From Fructobacillus durionis (lineage in GTDB: Bacteria > Bacillota > Bacilli > Lactobacillales > Lactobacillaceae), in assembly GCF_900112405.1 (NCBI RefSeq), contig NZ_FOLI01000001.1:496001-560000 (forward strand): DNA of 64,000 bases, read 5' to 3'. Position numbers and translations under genes: made by a program. Every line of letters starts with the position of its first letter. Position 1 is the stretch's first letter. Positions 31,938 to 41,327 of the stretch are shown piece by piece. The notes beneath the pieces are model-generated. The model made no database searches. It worked only from the letters and a program-made list of their open reading frames with translations, and was not told the origin of the DNA.

Positions 31938-34412
31938 TTACTTGTGGTTTCGCTTAAAAACAGTGTAAACCGTTGCCGCTGCCATTGCTGTCCAGGTGAG
32001 AACAGCAAGCACCGTTTCCTTTAAGCTAATCTTCTGATTAATAGCGGTTTCTGGCAGGCCACTCTCAGACGTTGATGCAGCTGTCTTGGAAGATGATTGC
32101 TCTTTCTGCCCGGTCTTATCCCCATCATTTTTCTGATGGGCTGGAGCAGTAGGAACTTGCTTGCCATCCCCACTACCAGCTTGGTTGTCCTTGTCAGGAT
32201 TGGTATCGTCTGGCTGTGAGTTATCGCTACCCGGTTGGTTCTGATCGTCAGCACCCGGCTTGTCATTTTCCCCGGCACCTGGTTGCCCATCGTCACCGGG
32301 CTGCTTATCATCACCAGAACCTGGCTGACCCTTACTACCGTCGTCGCCCTTCTTACCATCATCTGAAGCTGGTTGATATTGATCTGCCAGTAATTTCTTA
32401 GCCTGGTCAAGGGTCTTATCAATTTCGTCAGCCGTCTTTAAGGCAGATAGCGCTTCTTCTACTTTTGCCAGTTCTTCCTTGACAGCATCGACCTGTTTGG
32501 CTTTATCGGACTTGGACAGCTTTTCATCCTGCTGAATTTCATCAATAATTTGCTTAGCGTAATCATCTAAAGTCTTGCCGGCATCCTCCTTCTGTTCTGC
32601 GATACTCTCACCAGGTTGGTGCCCCTTATCAAGGTCGGATTGCCCATCTTTCACCGCCTGCTCGATTTCATCGGTCGTACTCAAATGAGTAATGCCATTC
32701 TCTACTCCTGCTAATGAATCGTTAACAGCTTCCTTCTGCTTATCCTTTTCAGATTCGGTTAAAGAATCGTCCTTTTGAATGGCATCGATAATCTTCTGAG
32801 CGTAGTCCGCAAGCCCCTTCTTGGCCTCTTTCTTTTGTTCATCAATCTCGGCCTCTGAGTCATAGTAAACGGTAACCTCCTCGTTTACTGCTGGGTCGGT
32901 CAAGCCGAACGTCCGCCCTTTCAAAGAACCAGAATGAACCACTGGATTCGCATAAGTCTCGCCCTTCACTTGAATTTTGTTATCCAATTTTAGGTCAGAC
33001 CAAGCCTTGGCTGACCCATCTGCCAGTTTCCAAGTAATCTGGTCAGGATTCACGAGCTGCTTGGTCCGATAGTCATAAAGAGCCGTTCCAATCATAGACA
33101 CCGTTTCTTTATTATCAGCTAGCAGCTGCTGATGCTCCCCATCCGCTGCTTGAAAATGGACTGTTCGAGTCATCGACTTTTGTAGCTGGGCCTTTACTGC
33201 GTCCGGTAAATCATCAGTCGCTGATACCATCCCCACACGGTCCTCATAAACCGCCGTGTACTCTTGGTTGTCTGAGTTGATATCAAAGTCGTTAAGAGCT
33301 GGAAGCTGGTTATCGGACACCAACTCCCCCTTGCTGTCCACGATGTTCTTCAGTTGGTAATCAGCTGTATTTTTAACAGGCTCATAAGCAGACCAGGCTT
33401 TGTTAGCAGATCCTGGCGCCACCGTCACAACAGGGTCGCCCACCTTTGAACCGTCAAAGTCACTCACCGTCTGGGCAATATTCAACGTGACCGGCCAGTT
33501 CACATCAGTCATCCCAGCAATCTTCTTTCCATCCGCATCTTGGAAGTGAATCGTCCGCGTCACCTTTTTCTGTGTGGTGACCACATGGGTTTTAGACTTC
33601 AAATTGAGCGTGATATCCACGGTATTTTCACCGTGTTTCAAAACGGAATAGTCCTGATTCGTACCAACCGCCATTCGATATGGTTGACCGTCCGCATTCT
33701 TATCAACAGCTGAATTCTTGTTCATAAAGCCAAAGAGACCATTTTCAGTTGTTTGTACATAATCAAAAATGCTTTGTCCATTCTCCATCTGAGATAAAGA
33801 GACAAAATCAAGTTTGTCAGTCTTTAATTCAGGTAGTGAATAAGTCTCTGGATAAGTAACCTTTTGATTGTCAGTAAAGTTGAGTGGACTAAAGAAGAAG
33901 CGCACGACCTGATCAGTGCTTGCGATGTACTTCGCGTTTGGTCCAAATGTAATACCAGGCTGTTGGGCGTTCACATCGACTTTATCAAAGTACCAGTTAC
34001 GGTGTCCATTTTCATCCACCTTGGAATAGCGGCTTAAGCTCGCCCGTGCTGAAAAAGTCTTGTATAGTTGACCGTCAATGTTCACCTTAATATTCTGATT
34101 CATTCCCACAAGGAAAATACTCTTATCAGCGCTTCCTGGATTTGTATAACTATAGGTCGTTTTGTCGTTGTCCGCAACATTTAACCCATCGTTGGAATAG
34201 CCCACCGTTGGCTGAACAACACCATCGCCATTCGCCTGTACGGACTGCTTGTTCACCTGGTTGTCTGAAGCAGACGTCTGTTCTGTTGACAAGACCTGTC
34301 CGGCCAAAAGAAAGGCTACCGTTGTCGCCGAAACCACAACCCAGTTCTTCTTTACCTTTCGTAACTGCTTCCGTTCTACTCTTTCACTTGAAACGCGCTT
34401 TTCAAAGCTCAT
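31938..34412 (-). CDS. Sortase-anchored MucBP-type adhesin
   Basis: An 824-residue exported protein. It has a long basic signal peptide (RKQLRKVKKNWVVVSATTV, cut near residue 50), a unique N-terminal region (about 60-290), and two MucBP-like modules starting VTRTIHFQDADGKKIAGM and MTRTVHFQAADGEHQQLL. Two helical DUF1542-like repeats follow (KKEAKKGLADYAQKIIDAIQ and QKEDAGKTLDDYAKQIIDEI), then an acidic Gly/Pro/Asp-rich stalk. It ends in a sorting signal LPETA, a hydrophobic segment and KRNHK. LPETA replaces LPXTG. Probably mediates mucus or matrix adhesion. Own promoter and terminator. Confidence 0.92.
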   Translation of the reverse strand: MSFEKRVSSERVERKQLRKVKKNWVVVSATTVAFLLAGQVLSTEQTSASDNQVNKQSVQANGDGVVQPTVGYSNDGLNVADNDKTTYSYTNPGSADKSIFLVGMNQNIKVNIDGQLYKTFSARASLSRYSKVDENGHRNWYFDKVDVNAQQPGITFGPNAKYIASTDQVVRFFFSPLNFTDNQKVTYPETYSLPELKTDKLDFVSLSQMENGQSIFDYVQTTENGLFGFMNKNSAVDKNADGQPYRMAVGTNQDYSVLKHGENTVDITLNLKSKTHVVTTQKKVTRTIHFQDADGKKIAGMTDVNWPVTLNIAQTVSDFDGSKVGDPVVTVAPGSANKAWSAYEPVKNTADYQLKNIVDSKGELVSDNQLPALNDFDINSDNQEYTAVYEDRVGMVSATDDLPDAVKAQLQKSMTRTVHFQAADGEHQQLLADNKETVSMIGTALYDYRTKQLVNPDQITWKLADGSAKAWSDLKLDNKIQVKGETYANPVVHSGSLKGRTFGLTDPAVNEEVTVYYDSEAEIDEQKKEAKKGLADYAQKIIDAIQKDDSLTESEKDKQKEAVNDSLAGVENGITHLSTTDEIEQAVKDGQSDLDKGHQPGESIAEQKEDAGKTLDDYAKQIIDEIQQDEKLSKSDKAKQVDAVKEELAKVEEALSALKTADEIDKTLDQAKKLLADQYQPASDDGKKGDDGSKGQPGSGDDKQPGDDGQPGAGENDKPGADDQNQPGSDNSQPDDTNPDKDNQAGSGDGKQVPTAPAHQKNDGDKTGQKEQSSSKTAASTSESGLPETAINQKISLKETVLAVLTWTAMAAATVYTVFKRNHK

Positions 34413-34459
34413 TTTCCTCTCCTCAAAATATATTTATTGTTTATATCGTCACAAAGAGA

Positions 34460-34487
34460 ATTATAATCCTTTCCTCTAGTATTTCAA
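34460..34487 (-). promoter_or_regulatory. Promoter of the adhesin gene
   Basis: On the minus strand TTGAAA, a 16-base spacer and TATAAT, about 45 bases before the start codon; the ribosome-binding site is GAGGAGAGG. Confidence 0.72.
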
Positions 34488-34511
34488 TTATCTGAACTTC
34501 GTTAAAATAAA

Positions 34512-34540
34512 CAAAAAAACTAGCTATATTCATAGCTAGT
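34512..34540 (-). terminator. Terminator after truB
   Basis: On the minus strand ACTAGCTAT, GAAT and ATAGCTAGT are followed by TTTTTTG, a perfect stem 25 bases past the truB stop. Confidence 0.9.
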
Positions 34541-34565
34541 ATCCTTATTTTTAGATTATTTGTTT

Positions 34566-35477
34566 TTAAAATTGATAACGTGAACGCCAGAGTTCATCCT
34601 CATCCGAATAGAAGTAAACAGCGATTAACTTCTGGTCATAATACAGTTGGTAATAACCACTCTCGTTCTTTGGCCACTTTGAAATTTTTTGACCGTGTGA
34701 AACGGCAAAATATTCTTCATCCGTCAAATCTTTTCGCTCGTAATCCAAAACATCAGCGATTGGTAGGAGTTGTTTCTCAACCTCTTCTTCGGACATTTCC
34801 ATTAACTTGTCCAGATCAACCGCCTGGTCAAGCGAGAATCCAGAACCAGCCGTACGTGTCAAAGAAGTCATCGTTGCTGGTAGACCCAAAGACTTTCCTA
34901 AATCATAGGCCAAAGTTCGAATATAGGTCCCCTTTGAGACTCGTGCTTCAAAGTCAATCGACTGGTAGGGCTGTCCTTCTTCCCAGCGTAAAGCTGAGGT
35001 TGGCTTAAACTCGTAGATAGTTGCTTCTCGCCTAGGTAGCTCGACTTCTTGACCAGCACGGGCGTATTCGTACAAGCGGCGGCCATTGACTTTGACAGCT
35101 GAATAAATTGGCGGAATCTGGATGATGTCGCCTTCCAATGACTGAAAGGCCGACTGCAACTCGGCCTCATCCAGTCCCTCATCCAGCGGCTTCTTCTCCA
35201 CCACTTCCCCATCGGCATCCTGACTCTCCGTCGCATAGCCAAAGGTAACCGTGCCCTGATAAGTCTTTGGGCGGGTCTGTAGCAGGTCAATCAACTTGGT
35301 CGCCTTCCCCAGCGCAACCACTAAGACACCGTCCACATTGGGGTCTAATGTCCCCGCATGCCCAATCTTTTTCTGCCCAGAAACACGGCGCAGACGGGCT
35401 ACAACGCCAAAGGAGGTCATCCCCTTGGGCTTATTTACCACAAGTAAACCAGTTAACGTACTCGCTTGCTTTGCCAT
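34566..35477 (-). CDS. truB: tRNA pseudouridine(55) synthase TruB
   Basis: Converts U55 of tRNAs to pseudouridine. The 303-residue protein has LLVVNKPKGMTSFGVVARLR, the catalytic motif KIGHAGTLDPNVDGVLVVALG with the nucleophilic Asp, and the KGTYIRTLAYDLGKSLG motif, plus a short C-terminal PUA-like part. The ATG at 35475-35477 lies six bases after GGAG; an in-frame ATG four codons earlier overlaps that site. A terminator-like hairpin sits immediately upstream. Confidence 0.96.
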   Translation of the reverse strand: MAKQASTLTGLLVVNKPKGMTSFGVVARLRRVSGQKKIGHAGTLDPNVDGVLVVALGKATKLIDLLQTRPKTYQGTVTFGYATESQDADGEVVEKKPLDEGLDEAELQSAFQSLEGDIIQIPPIYSAVKVNGRRLYEYARAGQEVELPRREATIYEFKPTSALRWEEGQPYQSIDFEARVSKGTYIRTLAYDLGKSLGLPATMTSLTRTAGSGFSLDQAVDLDKLMEMSEEEVEKQLLPIADVLDYERKDLTDEEYFAVSHGQKISKWPKNESGYYQLYYDQKLIAVYFYSDEDELWRSRYQF

Positions 35478-35494
35478 TTCATTCTCCATTCAAG

Positions 35495-35535
35495 TAAAAA
35501 AGCCGGTCATTCAAAGTGAAATCGTCGGCTTTTAT
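35495..35535 (-). terminator. Terminator after aminotransferase A
   Basis: On the minus strand AAAGCCGACGATTTC, a loop and an imperfect complement ending CCGGCTTTTTT. It ends only 18 bases before the truB start, so truB depends on readthrough or an internal promoter. Confidence 0.8.
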
Positions 35536-35536
35536 T

Positions 35537-36724
35537 TTATCGGTTTTCGCGAACCTTTTCAATGTAAGCTTGCAAGCGGGACAGACCTTCTTGCAACTGG
35601 TCAGTGTCACCTGCGTATGAAATTCGAACGTAGCGCTTGGCCCCGTCGAACATCGAGAAGGCTTCCCCAGGGATAACCCCGACTTTTCCTTCCTTGGCTA
35701 GCTTCTCTGCAAAAGTCCAACCGTCCTCTTCAATATCATCTGGCAACTTAGCAAAGATGTAGAAAGCACCGTCTGGTGACAAAACGTCAAAGTCCAAATC
35801 GCGAAGGACCTTCACCGCCATATCACGACGCTTTTGGTAAGTGTCAATCATTGGCTGGATGTCAGCCTTTGGCATCTTCAATGCAGCCAAAGCGGCATCG
35901 TAGACAAAGGTTGGGATGGAGTATACCAAAGTAGCGTGCACCTTTTGAATTTCAGCAGCGACGTCCTTTGGTGCCATTACGAAGCCGACACGGTAACCAG
36001 TCATAGCGTGTGACTTCGACAAGCCATTCACGACGATGGCACGGTCTGGAATCAAGGCCCCAATAGATACGTGGTCACGTCCGTAAGTCAATTCTGAGTA
36101 GATTTCATCTGAAATGACCCATACGCCAGCCTTTTCAAAGGCCTTGGCCAAAGCTTCCAACTCTTCCTTGGTATAAGTAACACCAGTTGGGTTACTTGGG
36201 TAGTTAAAGAGCACGGCCTTCACAGGAACCGTGGCTTCCTTAATGGATTCTTCTAACAATTCTGGCGTCAACTTGAAGCCAGTCTTTGAAGTATCCACCG
36301 CAATGGCCTGCCCACCGGCCATTTCAATTGATGAGAAGTAAGAACCGAAGGCTGGATCTGGAATCAAAATACCATCGCCCCGTGAGAGTAAAGTCTTGAA
36401 GATGGCAAAAATAGCCTCTGTCACACCAGCCGTTACAACAACTTGTTCGATTGAATCGTACTGCAAGTTATAACGGTCCTTCATGTAGTCCAGGACGGCC
36501 TGACGTAGTTCAGGGTCCCCCTGTGAGTTACCATAGTGTGAATGGTTTGCTTCAACTCCTGCAACAGTGGCAGCCTTTACTGCTTCAGGCGTGTCAAAAC
36601 CAGGTTCTCCAAAAGTCAGGAAGAGCAAGTCATCAACACCCATAATACTTTGTTGGAAGCCCAAAAGCTTATCGGCTGGCACCGCCGTTACTTCAGGATT
36701 TAATGCTGGAATATGGTTAGTCAT
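35537..36724 (-). CDS. Class I/II PLP-dependent aminotransferase A
   Basis: A 395-residue fold-type I aminotransferase. The PLP-binding Lys lies in VNGLSKSHAMTGYRVGFVM. Other landmarks are HYGNSQGDPELRQAV, TAGVTEAIFAIF, LFNYPSNPTGVTY (Asn) and VWVISDEIYSELTYG (Asp and Tyr), with the substrate-carboxylate Arg in YVRISYAGD. The pattern resembles PatA/AraT-like enzymes for aromatic or diaminopimelate-type substrates; specificity is uncertain. It is clearly a paralogue of the next gene upstream. A TAGAAT box lies about 45 bases before the start. Confidence 0.92.
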   Translation of the reverse strand: MTNHIPALNPEVTAVPADKLLGFQQSIMGVDDLLFLTFGEPGFDTPEAVKAATVAGVEANHSHYGNSQGDPELRQAVLDYMKDRYNLQYDSIEQVVVTAGVTEAIFAIFKTLLSRGDGILIPDPAFGSYFSSIEMAGGQAIAVDTSKTGFKLTPELLEESIKEATVPVKAVLFNYPSNPTGVTYTKEELEALAKAFEKAGVWVISDEIYSELTYGRDHVSIGALIPDRAIVVNGLSKSHAMTGYRVGFVMAPKDVAAEIQKVHATLVYSIPTFVYDAALAALKMPKADIQPMIDTYQKRRDMAVKVLRDLDFDVLSPDGAFYIFAKLPDDIEEDGWTFAEKLAKEGKVGVIPGEAFSMFDGAKRYVRISYAGDTDQLQEGLSRLQAYIEKVRENR

Positions 36725-36804
36725 TGAATCACTTCTTTCTATTTATCTACTTAAATGTTACTAATATTCTAACTTATTTCAAGCCGAATTGACAGGTTTT
36801 ATGA

Positions 36805-36840
36805 AAGAAAAATGAGTAAACGACAATCCGTTTACTCACT
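36805..36840 (-). terminator. Terminator after aminotransferase B
   Basis: On the minus strand GAGTAAACG, GATTGT and CGTTTACTC are followed by ATTTTTC, directly after the stop at 36845. Confidence 0.85.
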
Positions 36841-36844
36841 CTTT

Positions 36845-38014
36845 TTAGTATTTCTCATTCAAATACAATCGTAATTTATCCAAGCCTGCTGTCAGTCGTT
36901 CCATATCAGCAGCATAGGAGATTCGAATGTAGCGCTTTGCTTCATCAAACATTGAGAAAGCCGTTCCAGGAATCAGGGCTACCCCGCCCTCTTCCGCCAA
37001 GTGATAGGCGAAGACGTCGGAATCCTCCTTCACCTTATCTGGTAGCTTAGCGTAAAGGTAGAAAGCACCTTCAGGGCTAACAAGGTCAAAGCCCATATCA
37101 GTTAATTGCGCAGCAGCGTAATCACGCCGTTCCTGATAACCCTCTTTCATGTAATCCAAGGACTGACGGGAAAGCTTAAAGGCGGCGACTGCACCGTCTT
37201 GCACGAAGGTTGGCAGTGAAAAGACAGAGGAACCGTGTACCTTTTGAATTTCACTAACCAGACTTTCAGGCCCGGCAATTAAGCCCAGACGGTATCCCGT
37301 CATGGCATGGGACTTTGATAAGCCGTTGACCACAACCGTGCGTTCAGGCAGCAGGGTTCCCATCGAATGGTGTTGCCCCTGATAAGTCAGTTCAGCGTAA
37401 ATTTCATCCGAAATTACCCAGAGATCATGCTTTTCAAAGCACTTGGCTAATTCTTCTAATTCTTCCAGCGTATAGGTGACACCCGTTGGGTTGTTTGGGT
37501 AGTTAAAGAGCACGGCTTTTACAGGAACAACCGCTTCTTTGATGACCTCTTCCACACCTTCAACCGTCAACTTGAAGTCCGTCTTCGCCGTGTTGATTGG
37601 CAAAGCCACACCACCTGCCAGGGACAAAGCCGCAAAGTAGGAACCATAAGCAGGATCCGGAATTAACAAGCCATCACCTGGTGTAATCAAGGTCTTGAAA
37701 ATCGATTGAATGGCCTCGGTTACCCCAGCCGTCATAATTAGATTATCAATACTTGGATACTGCAGCTGATAACGGTCCGCTAAGTAGGCTAAGGCTGCCT
37801 CCCGTAAGGCAAGTTCTCCCTGTGAGTTCCCGTAGTGCGAACGGTCAGCCTCGATGGCTGCAATCGTCGCCTCTTTGACAGCAGTCGGCGTCGCATATCC
37901 TGGCTCTCCAAAAGTTAAATAAACTAAGTTATCAAATTTGCTGATTGACTTTTGAAAAGTCAAAATACGGTCTGGTTCGAGTTCCGTCACCAATTGGTTC
38001 AAGGGCTGCGTCAT
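36845..38014 (-). CDS. Class I/II PLP-dependent aminotransferase B
   Basis: A 389-residue paralogue of aminotransferase A with the same landmarks: HYGNSQGELALREAA, TAGVTEAIQSIFKTL, LFNYPNNPTGVTYT, LWVISDEIYAELTY, the PLP Lys in VNGLSKSHAMTGYRLGL and YIRISYAAD near the end. The two share most core motifs but differ widely in surface helices, consistent with an old tandem duplication and different substrates. Each copy has its own terminator, so they are separately transcribed. Ribosome-binding site AAAGGAT. The 38015-38134 gap upstream is AT-rich with a weak promoter candidate only. Confidence 0.92.
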   Translation of the reverse strand: MTQPLNQLVTELEPDRILTFQKSISKFDNLVYLTFGEPGYATPTAVKEATIAAIEADRSHYGNSQGELALREAALAYLADRYQLQYPSIDNLIMTAGVTEAIQSIFKTLITPGDGLLIPDPAYGSYFAALSLAGGVALPINTAKTDFKLTVEGVEEVIKEAVVPVKAVLFNYPNNPTGVTYTLEELEELAKCFEKHDLWVISDEIYAELTYQGQHHSMGTLLPERTVVVNGLSKSHAMTGYRLGLIAGPESLVSEIQKVHGSSVFSLPTFVQDGAVAAFKLSRQSLDYMKEGYQERRDYAAAQLTDMGFDLVSPEGAFYLYAKLPDKVKEDSDVFAYHLAEEGGVALIPGTAFSMFDEAKRYIRISYAADMERLTAGLDKLRLYLNEKY

Positions 38015-38134
38015 AGCGGGTATCCTTTCTTACGACTGTTTTATTCATTACTGATAGTCTACCGCTTCTTCACGACCATTCCTAGGTGAAAAAGATGAAA
38101 CTATTATTCTTTAAAGTGAATTTTTTTCAATTAA

Positions 38135-38168
38135 ATAAAAAAGAAGCCGGCCAATAGCCGACTTCTTT
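38135..38168 (-). terminator. Terminator of the rimP-nusA-infB-rbfA operon
   Basis: On the minus strand AAGAAGTCGGC, TATT and GGCCGGCTTCTT are followed by TTTTATT, 10 bases after the rbfA stop. Confidence 0.9.
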
Positions 38169-38177
38169 TAATTACCC

Positions 38178-38537
38178 TTACTTACCTTCTTTTTGGTGCA
38201 ATTCACGAATCAATGATTCGATGTGGTCACCATATTGGATTGATTGATCCAATACGAAGTGTAATTCAGGAATCTTATAAACGGTCAAACGTGAACCGAG
38301 TTCGCGACGGATTAATCCAGACGCTGCTTCCAATCCAGCTTGGGCCTTCTTCCGGTCAGACGCATAATCTGAAAGGATTGAATAATAAATGGTGGCGATT
38401 TGCAAGTCACCCGAAACATCAACAGACGTAATCGTGACATCTTGAACTCGAGGATCGTTCACTCGCTTCAAGATCAAATCGGAAATGTCTTTTTGAATTT
38501 CCTGAGCTAAACGCCCAGCACGTTGTGGATTTGCCAT
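38178..38537 (-). CDS. rbfA: Ribosome-binding factor A
   Basis: Assembly factor of the 30S subunit, needed for 16S 5'-end maturation and cold growth. The 119-residue KH-like protein has RAGRLAQEIQKDISDLILKR, VTITSVDVSGDLQIATIYYS and IRRELGSRLTVYKIPELHF. The ATG at 38535-38537 lies five bases after TTGGAGG. It is the last gene of the nusA-infB operon; truB does not follow directly as it does in many Firmicutes. Confidence 0.96.
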   Translation of the reverse strand: MANPQRAGRLAQEIQKDISDLILKRVNDPRVQDVTITSVDVSGDLQIATIYYSILSDYASDRKKAQAGLEAASGLIRRELGSRLTVYKIPELHFVLDQSIQYGDHIESLIRELHQKEGK

Positions 38538-38559
38538 ATCTGCCTCCAATTCTAAAAGC

Positions 38560-41010
38560 TTACTTAGGCTTTACTTCTTCCATGATGTAAGCTTCAACAT
38601 GATCACCTGGCTTGATGTCGTTAAACTTGTTAACAGTGAATCCGAAGTCGTAACCGAACTTCACTTCGTTAACGGCATCCTTACCGCGCTGCAAAGAAGC
38701 CAATTCGCCGTCGAAGACAACCGTTCCATCACGAACGATGCGGACCTTAGAGTCCTTGGTAATCTTACCTTCTTCAACAGTGGCACCGGCAATGGTTCCG
38801 ACCTTAGAGAACTTGAACAATTCCTTAACTTCGATTTCACCGATAACCTTTTCTTCGTAAACTGGTTCAAGCTTACCCTTCATGGCTGCTGTCACGTCAT
38901 CAATGGCATCATAGATAACTGAGTAGAAGCGCATGTCAATCTTGTCAGCTTGTGCTTGGTTCTTGGCAAATGGCGTAGGACGCACGTTAAATCCAATAAT
39001 CAAGGCACCTGATGCTTCAGCAAGTGAAACGTCTGATTCGTTAATGGCACCAACGGCGGCGTGAACAACGTCAACCTTAACACCATCAACTTCAATCTTC
39101 TTCAATGAACCAACCAAGGCTTCAACAGAACCCTGAACATCGGCCTTCACAACAACTGGCACAGACTTCATTGCCTTTTCAGCCATTGTGTTAAAGAGTG
39201 TATCCAATGTAACCACTGAAGATGAGTTACGTACTTCTTCACGAGCACGCTTTGCACGTTCTTCACCGGCTGCACGGGCTGACTTTTCATCGGCCATGAC
39301 AACAAAACGGTCACCGGCAGATGGCACTTCGTTCAAACCAGTGATTTGAACAGGTGTTGCTGGCTTGGCTTCCTTGATGTCTTGTCCGTTTTCGTTTTGC
39401 ATTGTACGGATACGACCATAAGTGTTTCCGACAACGACAGGGTCACCAACATGCAAGGTTCCTTGTTGAACCAAGACAGTTGAAACAGGACCACGTCCCT
39501 TATCCAAACGAGCTTCAATAACTGAACCACGGGCAGGAACCGTTGGGTCTGCCTTCAATTCCAAAACGTCAGCTTCAAGCAAAATCATTTCAAGCAATTG
39601 GTCAACGTTTTGTCCCATCTTGGCAGAGATCTTAACGAAGATTGTTGAACCACCGTATTCTTCAGGAACAAGGTCGTAGGCCATCAATTGGTTGATGACT
39701 TGGTCAGGGTTAGCCCCTTCCTTATCAATCTTGTTAACGGCAACGATAATTGGTGTTCCAGCAGCCTTGGCATGGTTAATCGCTTCGATTGTCTGTGGTT
39801 GAACACCATCATCAGCGGCAACAACCAAAACAGTGATGTCGGTGATGTTGGCACCACGGGCACGCATTTCAGTAAAGGCCGCGTGACCTGGTGTATCCAA
39901 GAAAGTAATCAAGCGACCATCCAAGCGAGCTTGGTAGGCACCGATGTGCTGCGTGATACCACCGGCTTCGCCAGCAGTAACGTTCGTCTTACGCAAGTAA
40001 TCCAACAAAGTTGTCTTACCGTGGTCAACGTGTCCCATGATGGTGACAACTGGTGCGCGTGGCTCCAAGTTTTCTTCGTTAACCGCAGCGTCGTCGAAGA
40101 AACGGTCGATGTCGGCCAAATCTTCTTCTTCCTTCTGCTTAGCTTCGATACCGTAATCAGCAGCAAGAATTTCGATGGTATCTTCATCCAATGACTGGTT
40201 TTGGTTCGTCACAATTCCAAGCAAGAAAAGCTTCTTGATGATTTCAGCAGTGTCACGGTGCAAGAGCTTTGAAAGATCCTGCACGTTCATGCCAACCTTG
40301 TACTCCAATACTTCTGGCAATGGCTGTTCCTTACGAACAGTTGGTTGCTTCTTAGGGGCTTGCTTAGCAGCAATACGACGAGCCTTCTTTGAACCGTGTG
40401 GCTTGTCGTTACGGCGTGGTGTTTGTTGACCAGTACCGTTGGTATTACGCTTACGCGTGTTATTGCGCTGTGAGTTACCACCTGAGGCCAAAGAACCACC
40501 GAAGCGTCCCTTACCTTCGGATGTAGCGGCTGGCTTTGCCGTCGTTGAAACTGCAGGCTTAGCAGCAGGCTTCTTTGCGGCTGGTTTTGCCGCCTTCTTA
40601 GCAGCTGCTTCCTTAGCACGCTTGTTTTCAGCAACGTATTCCTTCAAAGAATCATCCTTCTTTTCAGAATAGTTAATCTGTCCTTCACGTGGCTTTGTTG
40701 ACCATGACTTCTTTTCACGAATCATTGGACGGCCAGTGCTGTTGTTTGAACGGTTGTTTGGACGACGTGAACCAGATTGTCCTGGACGTCCGCCATTGTT
40801 ACCACCGTTTTGAGGACGGCCTTGGCCACCCTGTTCCTTACGTGGTCCATTTGACTTTGGACGTGGACGAGCTGGTGATGCAGGCTTAGCCGCTCCATCC
40901 GCTAACTTAGCAGCGTGACGACGTTGTGAAGCTGGTAACTCCTTACGTTCTGGCACTGCCATCTTGCGGGTCTTTCGGTTTGAGCCGGAGAATTTCTTTT
41001 CTTCTGCCAT
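38560..41010 (-). CDS. infB: Translation initiation factor IF-2
   Basis: GTPase that places initiator tRNA on the 30S subunit. The 816-residue protein has a long basic, Asn/Gly/Pro/Ala-rich N-terminal arm (to about 230), the IF2_N helix bundle ([20 protein letters not shown]), and the G domain ([29 protein letters not shown]). Domains II-IV end in [20 protein letters not shown]. The start overlaps the ylxQ stop (TAATG). The disordered N-terminal arm differs in length between species and has no known catalytic role. Confidence 0.97.
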   Translation of the reverse strand: MAEEKKFSGSNRKTRKMAVPERKELPASQRRHAAKLADGAAKPASPARPRPKSNGPRKEQGGQGRPQNGGNNGGRPGQSGSRRPNNRSNNSTGRPMIREKKSWSTKPREGQINYSEKKDDSLKEYVAENKRAKEAAAKKAAKPAAKKPAAKPAVSTTAKPAATSEGKGRFGGSLASGGNSQRNNTRKRNTNGTGQQTPRRNDKPHGSKKARRIAAKQAPKKQPTVRKEQPLPEVLEYKVGMNVQDLSKLLHRDTAEIIKKLFLLGIVTNQNQSLDEDTIEILAADYGIEAKQKEEEDLADIDRFFDDAAVNEENLEPRAPVVTIMGHVDHGKTTLLDYLRKTNVTAGEAGGITQHIGAYQARLDGRLITFLDTPGHAAFTEMRARGANITDITVLVVAADDGVQPQTIEAINHAKAAGTPIIVAVNKIDKEGANPDQVINQLMAYDLVPEEYGGSTIFVKISAKMGQNVDQLLEMILLEADVLELKADPTVPARGSVIEARLDKGRGPVSTVLVQQGTLHVGDPVVVGNTYGRIRTMQNENGQDIKEAKPATPVQITGLNEVPSAGDRFVVMADEKSARAAGEERAKRAREEVRNSSSVVTLDTLFNTMAEKAMKSVPVVVKADVQGSVEALVGSLKKIEVDGVKVDVVHAAVGAINESDVSLAEASGALIIGFNVRPTPFAKNQAQADKIDMRFYSVIYDAIDDVTAAMKGKLEPVYEEKVIGEIEVKELFKFSKVGTIAGATVEEGKITKDSKVRIVRDGTVVFDGELASLQRGKDAVNEVKFGYDFGFTVNKFNDIKPGDHVEAYIMEEVKPK

Positions 41011-41327
41011 TAATTCCGCTCCTTTTCTTCAAGTAATTGTTTAATTTTTTTAGCAAAGCCAGCGTCAGAAATGGCGAGAACCGACCGGTTTAACCCAATC
41101 GATTGGCTAATTTCATCCCTGGTCAAGTCATCGATAAAGGTAACTTGGTAGAACTGACTTTTGTCCGAAAATTTCTTATGTTGACTGGCCCCACCATCTT
41201 TTGGAAAGAAGACGACGCGGGCTGTCTGGTTTTGAATTGCTTTTAGAGTCGGCCCTGACCCTAAGACGAGCTTGTTGGCTCGTCGAGCAAGGCCCAAGAC
41301 CTGAATCATTTCCTTAGTCTTGTTCAT
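41010..41327 (-). CDS. ylxQ: L7Ae/YlxQ family RNA-binding protein
   Basis: A 105-residue protein of the L7Ae/L30e fold that binds kink-turn RNA. The core [26 protein letters not shown] and [16 protein letters not shown] are characteristic. Its exact partner in bacteria is not established. I used the ATG at 41325-41327, within the last codons of ylxR; a longer upstream frame is only a shadow of ylxR. It lies between ylxR and infB in the conserved nusA operon. Confidence 0.92.
   Translation of the reverse strand: MNKTKEMIQVLGLARRANKLVLGSGPTLKAIQNQTARVVFFPKDGGASQHKKFSDKSQFYQVTFIDDLTRDEISQSIGLNRSVLAISDAGFAKKIKQLLEEKERN

Noticed and set aside
32150-32370. Repeated short units in the adhesin gene
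   Set aside because: They encode the Gly/Pro/Asp-rich stalk in frame and need no separate repeat annotation.
39688-40194. 168-codon plus-strand frame inside infB
   Set aside because: Shadow of the strongly conserved IF-2 G domain; Thr/Val/Asn-rich composition is what the antisense of this GC-biased gene gives.
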